Of a stretch of DNA of 40,197 nucleotides, positions 8,699 through 16,309 are shown one piece after another. How positions within the stretch are numbered: the stretch's first letter is position 1; every line of letters begins with the position of its first letter. Both the position numbers and the translations under genes were made by a program. Source of the stretch: Flavonifractor plautii ATCC 29863 (GTDB lineage Bacteria; Bacillota; Clostridia; Oscillospirales; Oscillospiraceae); the NCBI RefSeq assembly GCF_000239295.1, contig NZ_JH417797.1, positions 1 to 40,197 on the forward strand, in the 5' to 3' direction. The notes beneath the pieces were generated by a model that did no database searches, was not told where the DNA came from, and saw nothing but the letters and a program-made list of their open reading frames with translations.

Positions 8699-10021
8699 TC
8701 AGTCCCTGAGTACCGCATAGAGATAGTCGTCGATGCAGTCCCCCACACGGTCCATCAGGAGGTCTTCAGCCTTGGGAGGCAATATACCCGCATGGACTCT
8801 GGCGTATTGGACTGGCATATACTGGCTGATCAGGGCCATTGGGATGCCTGCTGTGTTCAAATTATCCAGCAGGAGGCGGAGCGCACCCTGTACCTTGCTG
8901 TTGGTCAGGTAATACCGGGCCCGGTCTGAGTAGCTGAAAGCCCGGGCGTACCGCTTCTCCGGCATAGAGCCATGATAATATTTGGTCCACTGGCCCTGGT
9001 CCTCCAGCATGACCTGCTCCAGGATCTCACGAAAATGGGAACACGGGAAATCCATCATCCCATACAATTCCCGTTCGATCTGCTCCAGGGCAAACAGTCC
9101 TTCCCGGAGGGCGAAGGTTAGAGCTGGTCCGACCTTGAGAATGGCGATCCCGTCCTCTACCATCTTTCGAAGGCATTGCCGCGGCTGATAATCCGTGGAA
9201 TGTCCTTCAAAGACCAGGTTGGGGTGCCGCTTTAAATGCTCCGTCAGGCTGTGGGCGGCTGTCCGGTCATATTCGATCACGCTTTCGTCGGCAAATTCCA
9301 CCCCGGGCTGCACCACAATGGCAACCACACGCTCCCATGCCGCCTCCAAATGATTGGAGCAGAACGCCGCCCGGAACGTGGACAGCGTGGCTTCGCAGTC
9401 CTCCGGCGCGGTTACGGTTACGCTGTCCTCATTTTCCTGGGCGCCGCCTGGGATGGGCACCTCACTGCCGATGATATAGACCGGCGCAGGGGCTTCCGGG
9501 TGCCACGCACTGTATTGGGCAAAAGCTTCCTCGGCGATACGGCAGAGTTGGGCGCCGCGGTGGGCGATCACAACATCCGATAACCGCTCATTGGGAGCGT
9601 CGTCCGCCAGGCGCATGCTGGTATCAATATGTATTTTGGAAAAGCCAGCCAGTACATAGGAGCGGATCAGTTCGCCTGCGTTTTTCATTGCCTCAGCCTC
9701 GGGAAAATGGGTCCAGGTCAGCGGACCCAGGTGGTCGCCGCCGCAGAGCAGTTTGTCAATCGGGAAATTTTCCTCTTCAGCTAAACGGTTCAGAAACGCC
9801 CGGAACGCTACCGGGGTCATGCCGGTATAGCCGCCGTTCTGGTTCACTTGATTTGCAGTCGCCTCTACCAGCACCACCGTATCACGGTCCTTGGCCCGGC
9901 GAAGGGCCGCCCGAATTACATACTCGTTGGCACTGCAGCAGGAATAGAGGCCCATTTCACGATTCTGTCCGCGCTTTTGCAAGAGTTCAGAAATCGGATT
10001 TTGAATTTGTAGATTGGTCAT
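8699..10021 (-). CDS. gatZ: Tagatose-bisphosphate aldolase accessory subunit GatZ/KbaZ
   Basis: A GatZ/KbaZ/AgaZ family protein of 440 residues. In enterobacteria it has no aldolase activity of its own but is needed for full activity and stability of GatY/KbaY. Older literature annotated it as a tagatose-6-phosphate kinase. Family motifs seen include GLYSCCSANEYVI, GGYTGMTP, LLCGGDHLGPLTW, DTSMRLADD and VFEGHSTDYQ. ATG 10021 has GGAAAGGGGAAG close upstream; the 21 extra residues from 10084 run through an intercistronic hairpin and are not likely to be translated. The GatY/GatZ pair marks the operon as a galactosamine, galactitol or tagatose-type pathway. Confidence 0.88.
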   Translation of the reverse strand: MTNLQIQNPISELLQKRGQNREMGLYSCCSANEYVIRAALRRAKDRDTVVLVEATANQVNQNGGYTGMTPVAFRAFLNRLAEEENFPIDKLLCGGDHLGPLTWTHFPEAEAMKNAGELIRSYVLAGFSKIHIDTSMRLADDAPNERLSDVVIAHRGAQLCRIAEEAFAQYSAWHPEAPAPVYIIGSEVPIPGGAQENEDSVTVTAPEDCEATLSTFRAAFCSNHLEAAWERVVAIVVQPGVEFADESVIEYDRTAAHSLTEHLKRHPNLVFEGHSTDYQPRQCLRKMVEDGIAILKVGPALTFALREGLFALEQIERELYGMMDFPCSHFREILEQVMLEDQGQWTKYYHGSMPEKRYARAFSYSDRARYYLTNSKVQGALRLLLDNLNTAGIPMALISQYMPVQYARVHAGILPPKAEDLLMDRVGDCIDDYLYAVLRD

Positions 10022-10046
10022 AGCTTCCCCTTTCCTTTTGCACAGA

Positions 10047-10075
10047 GGGCACCCGGCGATAGCCGCCGGGTGCCC
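10047..10075 (-). other. Intercistronic stem-loop between symporter and gatZ
   Basis: A 12-bp perfect GC-rich stem (10047-10058 with 10064-10075) with a 5-base loop in the 98-base gap. There is no T run on the minus-strand 3' side, so it is more likely an RNA processing or stabilising element, or a weak attenuator, than a full terminator. Confidence 0.55.
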
Positions 10076-10119
10076 CATTGGCACGTTCTGTTTTCAGACG
10101 ATAAAATTTAAGAACTTCT

Positions 10120-11511
10120 TCATTGGGTCTTGCTGGCTTTGCGGGCGGCCAACTCCTCCATGATCTCAGCGTGGCGCTTCTCGGTCAGCTTATAGAACAG
10201 CATGGGGACAACTGCAAGGATTATAATTCCAGCACTGACTAGCGTATATACAAAGTGGAAAGAATTTAATACGTTCACCGGCTGTACGGTCTCTTGGGGA
10301 ATGTAGCCAGTCAGACCGATTACAGCGGCAACAGCGATACCTGCGACTGCCATGACACACTTGGTCACGAAGCAACGGGTAGAGGTAATCATAGCTTCAT
10401 TGCGCTGGCCGGTTTTCCATTCGCCATACTCAATTGTATCCATCATCATCGCGTTGACACAGACCATGACAGCTCCAACGCATACAGTTGAGACAGAAGA
10501 TGTGGCAAAAAGTACAATAGCGTTATGATACCCGGCAAAGTAGAGAACGAGGCTGGATATTGTCATGAGCCCGGCAAAGAGAAACATGCAATTCTTTTTC
10601 CCAATATGCTGAGAGAGAAAGGTGAAGATCAATGCGCCTACAACCATACCAACCAGATTAATTAAGTTCAGCACAGTCATATAACCCAGGCTGCCCCAGT
10701 TATATACACAATAATAATAATTGAGATAGCCTTTCAGCATCATACCTAGCAGGCAAAAGATATTTGAGATTTGGATCAGGAGCAAGGGCTTGTTTTGAAA
10801 AATATTTTTTAGTGCCAGTTTGAGCTCAAACTTCTCACTGTCGTCTGGTACCACATGCTCCCGTACCAACTTGAAGGAAATCAGGTACATGGTCACACCC
10901 CAGACGGCAACAGCAAGTGCAAGGAAAAAGTAAACATACCAGTTAAATTCGCCAAAGAAGGCCAGTGCCATTGGCATCACTAATCCAATAATTCCAGTAA
11001 TGGTATTGGACGCGGTGGTAGTGAAGCCAACAATTTCCGAGCGCTCTTTCGTATTGCTGGTCATTGCCGCAGGCAAGCTCCAGAATGGTATATCCACAGA
11101 GGTAAACACAATACTGCCTGTGATGATATACATAATACCTGCAAAAATGCACAGTCCGATGGTGCCGATATCGGGCTTAAAGAAAGAGAGTGCTAAACAG
11201 ATCCCCATAAGAGGACCTGAGCGGAGAAGCCACGGGCGAAACCGGCCCCACTTACTCCTAGTACGGTCTGCAATGATACCCATAGAGATATCGGTAAAGG
11301 CGTCAAAGAATCGAGCCCCACCAAAAAGGAACGCTAGGAAGCCGGCGGGCAGCTTTAGAATATCCGTTAAAAACGGAGTAGTCCAGGTAGACCACAAGGT
11401 ATACATAGAATCATGCCCGAGTACACCAATTGCGTGGCCGAGCTTTTCCTTCTTGGTACATTGCCTTGGTTCTTCCTCTAATTTAGCTTCCTTAACGACT
11501 TCGGTAGACAC
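10120..11511 (-). CDS. GPH-family sugar:cation symporter (MelB-like MFS)
   Basis: A twelve-helix secondary transporter of 463 residues in the glycoside-pentoside-hexuronide family. The signature is FDAFTDISMGIIADRTRSKW followed by GRFRPW, with the paired acidic residues that bind the coupling cation in MelB. The start is GTG 11511, with AAGGAGGG upstream. It lies between the GH4 glycosidase and gatZ in one operon. This carrier does not phosphorylate its substrate, which fits the sugar kinase at the head of the operon. Likely cargo is galactosamine, galactose or a short alpha-galactoside; the sequence does not decide between them. Confidence 0.88.
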   Translation of the reverse strand: MSTEVVKEAKLEEEPRQCTKKEKLGHAIGVLGHDSMYTLWSTWTTPFLTDILKLPAGFLAFLFGGARFFDAFTDISMGIIADRTRSKWGRFRPWLLRSGPLMGICLALSFFKPDIGTIGLCIFAGIMYIITGSIVFTSVDIPFWSLPAAMTSNTKERSEIVGFTTTASNTITGIIGLVMPMALAFFGEFNWYVYFFLALAVAVWGVTMYLISFKLVREHVVPDDSEKFELKLALKNIFQNKPLLLIQISNIFCLLGMMLKGYLNYYYCVYNWGSLGYMTVLNLINLVGMVVGALIFTFLSQHIGKKNCMFLFAGLMTISSLVLYFAGYHNAIVLFATSSVSTVCVGAVMVCVNAMMMDTIEYGEWKTGQRNEAMITSTRCFVTKCVMAVAGIAVAAVIGLTGYIPQETVQPVNVLNSFHFVYTLVSAGIIILAVVPMLFYKLTEKRHAEIMEELAARKASKTQ

Positions 11512-11598
11512 AAAATTTCCCTCCTTGTTTCTTCCTCAACGAGTTGCGGGGCAAGCGCGAATAACCTTGGCATTGGTCCCTGTGGCTCTTGCATTTAT

Positions 11599-12981
11599 TT
11601 AATGATACTCCGGCAACCAGTCGCCGTGGGCCTGTATGAGGTCGTCCACAAGGCTGCGGATCTCATCGATGGTCAGTTCGCTCCCGGCATGGGGGTCCAG
11701 CATGGCGGCCTGATAGATGTACTCCTTCTTCCTGGTGAGAGCGGCATCTACGGTGAGCTGGTGCACCTCGATCTGCCGCCGATTCAGCGCGGCGAGCTGA
11801 TTGGGAAGCGGCCCCATGTGGCAGGGGGAGAGATGACCCTCGTTTACCATACAGGAGACTTCCACACAGGCATCGAAGGGCAGGTTGTCAATAAGCCCAG
11901 TATTGAGAACGTTACCAGCAAATCCAAAGGTTCTGCCGGTCTCCAGTGCCTCGATGATGCCGGCGGCGTACTCGCTGCTCCTCGTGTGGGTCAGGTTCTC
12001 ATTGTGGACCAGATGCTCGGCCTGCTGCTTCCACCGCGCAATCTGATCGCGGCAACGGCGGGGGTACTCATCCAGAGGGATGTGAAAGCGGTCGATAAGC
12101 TCAGGATGGTCCTTTTTGATGAACCAGGGGTAATATTCGCTGCTGTGCTCGCTGGATTCTGTGACGAAGTAGCCGAACTGCTTCATGATTTCGAAGCGAA
12201 CCATATCATGATGATTATCAGGAGTAAACTGCTCGGCCACTGACGGAATTCTGTCCGCATACTCAGGATGTAACTCACGCAATGCAAGCGTGGGGGCGTA
12301 AATTGGTCCCTCCTGGGCACGCTTGCGGATGATGGGATAGAGATCCTCGCCGTTGCGGCTAATCTCTAATAGCCAGGCCATGTGGTTGATGCCCGAAATC
12401 TTGTAAGAAACGCCGTCCCAGGGCATGCCAAGCTCGGCGAGGAGTTCAGGTACACAGGCCTGGTGGGAGTGGCACAGACCAACTGTATTGACAGAACTGG
12501 CTCGGAACATCGCCAAGCATAGCATGGACATGGGGTTTGTATAATTGATGAAGAGTGCATCAGGACAGACCTTCTCCATGTCTTTCGCAAAGTCCAACAT
12601 TACAGGGATGGTGCGCAGTGCCCGGAACATTCCACCGATGCCGTGCGTATCTCCGATCGTCTGGCGCAGTCCATATTTTTTGGGAATTTCAAAGTCTGTA
12701 ATCGTACAGGGGTCATATCCTCCCACTTGAATGCAGTTAATGACGTATTTTGCTCCACGTAAAGCATCCAGCCGGTCTGCATATTTGACGACCTTAGCCT
12801 TTCCGTCGTTAGAGTTCCGGTTAATATTAGAAAGCATCATATAGGACTCTTCCAACCGCTGATGGTCAATGTCATAGAGCGCATACTCAAACTCGCGCAT
12901 AGCATCCGTCGTAATGCAGTCGCCTAAAACATTTTTTGCAAAGACGGTACTGCCTGCGCCAAGAAATGTAATTTTATCCAA
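11599..12981 (-). CDS. GH4 family alpha-galactosidase-like enzyme (MelA type)
   Basis: A cytoplasmic NAD- and manganese-dependent glycosidase of 460 residues. GH4 enzymes work by a redox elimination mechanism. The Rossmann start ITFLGAGSTVFAKNVLGD is followed by NYTNPMSM (about 153-160) and GLCHSHQ with the metal-binding Cys and His; GINHMAWLL carries the second metal His. The start is TTG 12981, with AGGAGG 8 bases upstream. Best match is the alpha-galactosidase subgroup (MelA) rather than the phospho-glycosidases, because the cognate transporter is a symporter. In this operon it might act on imported alpha-galactosides (such as group B fragments) or galactosaminides; which one is not visible. 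Confidence 0.88.
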   Translation of the reverse strand: MDKITFLGAGSTVFAKNVLGDCITTDAMREFEYALYDIDHQRLEESYMMLSNINRNSNDGKAKVVKYADRLDALRGAKYVINCIQVGGYDPCTITDFEIPKKYGLRQTIGDTHGIGGMFRALRTIPVMLDFAKDMEKVCPDALFINYTNPMSMLCLAMFRASSVNTVGLCHSHQACVPELLAELGMPWDGVSYKISGINHMAWLLEISRNGEDLYPIIRKRAQEGPIYAPTLALRELHPEYADRIPSVAEQFTPDNHHDMVRFEIMKQFGYFVTESSEHSSEYYPWFIKKDHPELIDRFHIPLDEYPRRCRDQIARWKQQAEHLVHNENLTHTRSSEYAAGIIEALETGRTFGFAGNVLNTGLIDNLPFDACVEVSCMVNEGHLSPCHMGPLPNQLAALNRRQIEVHQLTVDAALTRKKEYIYQAAMLDPHAGSELTIDEIRSLVDDLIQAHGDWLPEYH

Positions 12982-13015
12982 ATGAGTAACCTCCTATTTT
13001 ATTTGGAATGAAACA

Positions 13016-16000
13016 TTATGCCTTAGTGGTATAAGTCAAATAATCCAAATCAATAACCGGAGTATCGCACACAATGCGGATCGTGTGCGAACCGGCTGGT
13101 AGATCAGTCTTTTGAAACAAAAGCTTTCCCACAGCCGCAGCTCCGTTAACATTTACCTGCTGCACAAACTCATTATCGATATAAACGCTGGCAACACCGA
13201 AGTTGGAATCATTTTGTCCATACCAACGGATTTCGCTTCCAGTAAATTCGAACTCGACCGAGGCGCCGGCACTAATGGCATAACGGGCGGTTCCTTCCTG
13301 AAAGACGTCATGATAGTCATCATTCCATACGCCTGTATACACCAGTTGGGCGTCCATTGCATCAACAGTAACCGTCGTCTCCGGCGGCGTTGGTTGATCT
13401 TGCTCTGGTAGATAAGAAATATAGTCCAAATTGATGTTCCAGGCGTTTTGTACAAGGCGAATGGTATGTTCTCCTTCCTCCAGTCCCGTACGCTCAAACA
13501 TTAGCTGCCCAGTTGCTTCCTGGCCGTATAGGATTATGTTTTCCACTAACTCTCCGTCTAAATAGACATCTGCAGTGCCAAAATTGAAGCTCATCTCTGC
13601 ATACAGGCGTACGGCTGTACCACGGAAAGTCAGTTCAGCATAAGCGCCGGCTTCGTCTGTGCGCATTGCGTTTCCCATGTAGAACTCGCTGTTGTGATAC
13701 TCTTCCCAATTCCCAACATAAGTGATCCGATCCGAGAGCGCATCGACCTTTTCATAGATGGGTTCAAGGGTAGCAGCTTCATATGCAAAGCGGTCAATAT
13801 CAATCACTCCGCTCTTGCACACAATTTTAATGGTATGCTCGGCAGCCGGAAGATCAAGCGCTTCAAAAAGACATACGCCTGCTTCTGCGGCCCCATTCGC
13901 ATCAACTGTTGTTTTCAGTTCATCGTCCAAATAAACTTCAGCCGTGCCAAAATTGGTATCCCTCTGGCCATACCAGCGAATGGAAGTTCCAGTAAAGGAG
14001 AATACAACCGAAGCATCGGTACTGTTAGTATAACGTGCAGTCCCTTCGCTGAAAGATGCGTTGTTGTCATCATGCCATGTCCCTGTGTAAATAAGAGCCT
14101 CGTCTCTGTCATCAACAGAGGTGAAACCATAATCAGGGTCAACAGGTTCTGGATCCGGTTCCGAAATTTCCACCGCTTTAACCAGTAGATAGTCGGAAAA
14201 ACGTGTATTGAATACAGCGTTATCACCCATCAGGTTTGTTGCCACGACACGATCATTGACATAGTCAACAATCCTATACATTTTATTTGGATCTAGCCCC
14301 TTCAACTCAATATCTGGATAGCCAGTGGGGCTATATTTGCTCCCATCTTTGTAGAAGGCATAGTACATAACCCCGTCTTTCTCCACCACATAGGTTTCGT
14401 AAGGGTCAAAACCATAACTGTAAAGATCGCCAATAAACCGGCCTTTCTGCAACTGAACTGTATCCGCAATCCCAAGCCATTTTTCATATTCTTCCTTGGC
14501 AGTACCGCTAAGGTCACGTTTTTCAATGAGAACAGAGCCCGTACCGACGGCACTTGGATACCAGATGTTATTGTGGTCGGCTGTAACAGGGAAATAATCT
14601 CCCATCAGTGCCTTGTAGGCTTTCACGCGTCTCCTTGTTTGATCCACAGAAGTGGGGTCAGCCGTAGCAATCTGTGTCATATATGGTAAACTATAGTAGT
14701 CCTGGGGCGTACCGCAGTTGCACAACAAATTGAACACATTGGGGTCGTTGGCCACCATAGCCTCATAAGAGACGCGGTATATCTCGGATTGCTTTTCAGT
14801 GGATTCTTCTGGCGAGGCGTGGTTATGTGCAGGATTGTAGCATTCAGGCATACTCCACACATAATCTCCCTTGAAGCCATCGAACCCCCAATCATTCATT
14901 GCACGGTTTACAAAGTCAACTTGGCTTGCAATCGCACCATCCGCCATAGGGCAAAGTGCATATCCCAAGCTGGGATTGGTCCCACCACCAGGAGTAGGAA
15001 GCCTTGCAGGTCTTCCATCTGCATCCATAACGAAATATTCAGGGTGTTGCTGATAGAGTATACTATCGATCCCGCCGTCACAAGGTCTCCACCAAAGGAG
15101 TGCAGTCATACCATGCTCATGAATTGCATCTGTCAGCCGCAACGCATCGGAGGCTCCATTTGGAAACTTTTCTGGATTTAAGGCCCAGTCTCCTGCATTG
15201 GTATACCAACCATCATCCAAAGTGATCTGCTTGACTCCGGCTGCCTGAAGTTCATCCAATTTGCCGATTATTAAGTCGATCGTCCAGTTAAACCCCCAGC
15301 CCCAGCTTTCCCATCGGAGATCATAGCTGCTATCAGGAATATCCCCAGGTGCAGGCATAATCACGCCCAAGTGATCCATTGCATTTTTGTAACCTCTCAA
15401 GCCGTTATAATAGTCACCCGGATGGACTACAGCAAAGCTCTCACCAATTTCGATCACGCTTCCGGCGGCAATGACTTTGCCTGGCCACCCGATAGAAACT
15501 TGAGCTGAATCACTGGTTTCCTGAACCGGAGTATGTACCTCCCTTCTGGTTGCAGAAGCATCGCCAACGGTAATCCCTCCATCAGCAATGTAAATATCTG
15601 ACACAGGAATACTTGCAGCCGTGTCATCCTGTTTATTCTCCCTACTGAACTTGCCAGAGTCGGTCAGGTCAATCTTTTGAAGCGTATCATAGTAGTGCAT
15701 CGGCCCCTCACCGCCGCCGTTATAGCTCCAGATACGATCTTCCGCACCATAAAGCTCATACACACTGCCAATGAACCAAGACACTTCCACATCAGAAGCT
15801 CCTGCCTCATAGGATGTTGCAGTATATACCACACCCTCCTCGATATCAGAGGTCTCCAGCACATAGGTACGAATTAGGCCCGTGCTCATGCTCTGAGAGG
15901 TAATGGTCATTCTCTGACCGCTGCCCATCACTCCGCTGGTGCTCTGCTCCACATCACATGAAATATGGCTGAAGTCCTGAACCTCCTGCCCTCCAATCAC

Positions 16001-16252
16001 TGGCCCTCCCAATGGAGAAGGCTTGCTCATCTGGATAAGCCCAGATCCCTCTGTGCGGTACAGAGTGATTGTCTGCCCGTCCGCGTCATAAGTGACGCGG
16101 ACGCCATTGCCGGCAATGGCATAATCACCTTCTGCAATCAGTCCTGCGTTGCCGGTGTCCGTTGCAGGCGCCGCCGCAAAAGAAGCGGTGGGCAAGAGCT
16201 GCAGACACAGCATCGTACTGAGCGTGAGTGATATGAACTTTTTAACACGCAT
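13016..16252 (-). CDS. Exported GH36-like alpha-galactosaminidase with three C-terminal binding modules
   Basis: A secreted clan GH-D glycosidase of 1078 residues. A signal peptide occupies about 1-27, a GH36-type N-terminal sandwich about 40-300, and the (beta/alpha)8 barrel about 305-600. The motifs are LRWESWGWGFNW, GVKQITLDDGWY, WGFDGFKGDYVW and ADPTSVDQTRRR. By family alignment from memory, Asp463 (in KGDY) is the likely nucleophile and Asp532 the acid/base. Three copies of one beta-sandwich module follow at 713-825, 835-948 and 962-1076. It sits 57 bases after the deacetylase gene. Architecture and partner match the published F. plautii galactosaminidase, which removes GalN left after deacetylation of blood group A antigen. 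A plain alpha-galactosidase or alpha-N-acetylgalactosaminidase is the alternative. Confidence 0.85.
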   Translation of the reverse strand: MRVKKFISLTLSTMLCLQLLPTASFAAAPATDTGNAGLIAEGDYAIAGNGVRVTYDADGQTITLYRTEGSGLIQMSKPSPLGGPVIGGQEVQDFSHISCDVEQSTSGVMGSGQRMTITSQSMSTGLIRTYVLETSDIEEGVVYTATSYEAGASDVEVSWFIGSVYELYGAEDRIWSYNGGGEGPMHYYDTLQKIDLTDSGKFSRENKQDDTAASIPVSDIYIADGGITVGDASATRREVHTPVQETSDSAQVSIGWPGKVIAAGSVIEIGESFAVVHPGDYYNGLRGYKNAMDHLGVIMPAPGDIPDSSYDLRWESWGWGFNWTIDLIIGKLDELQAAGVKQITLDDGWYTNAGDWALNPEKFPNGASDALRLTDAIHEHGMTALLWWRPCDGGIDSILYQQHPEYFVMDADGRPARLPTPGGGTNPSLGYALCPMADGAIASQVDFVNRAMNDWGFDGFKGDYVWSMPECYNPAHNHASPEESTEKQSEIYRVSYEAMVANDPNVFNLLCNCGTPQDYYSLPYMTQIATADPTSVDQTRRRVKAYKALMGDYFPVTADHNNIWYPSAVGTGSVLIEKRDLSGTAKEEYEKWLGIADTVQLQKGRFIGDLYSYGFDPYETYVVEKDGVMYYAFYKDGSKYSPTGYPDIELKGLDPNKMYRIVDYVNDRVVATNLMGDNAVFNTRFSDYLLVKAVEISEPDPEPVDPDYGFTSVDDRDEALIYTGTWHDDNNASFSEGTARYTNSTDASVVFSFTGTSIRWYGQRDTNFGTAEVYLDDELKTTVDANGAAEAGVCLFEALDLPAAEHTIKIVCKSGVIDIDRFAYEAATLEPIYEKVDALSDRITYVGNWEEYHNSEFYMGNAMRTDEAGAYAELTFRGTAVRLYAEMSFNFGTADVYLDGELVENIILYGQEATGQLMFERTGLEEGEHTIRLVQNAWNINLDYISYLPEQDQPTPPETTVTVDAMDAQLVYTGVWNDDYHDVFQEGTARYAISAGASVEFEFTGSEIRWYGQNDSNFGVASVYIDNEFVQQVNVNGAAAVGKLLFQKTDLPAGSHTIRIVCDTPVIDLDYLTYTTKA

Positions 16253-16309
16253 TTCCGAGTCCTCCTTCTCTATAATCCTTTGTGTTGAAAGTCGCCTGCT
16301 AGAATCGCT

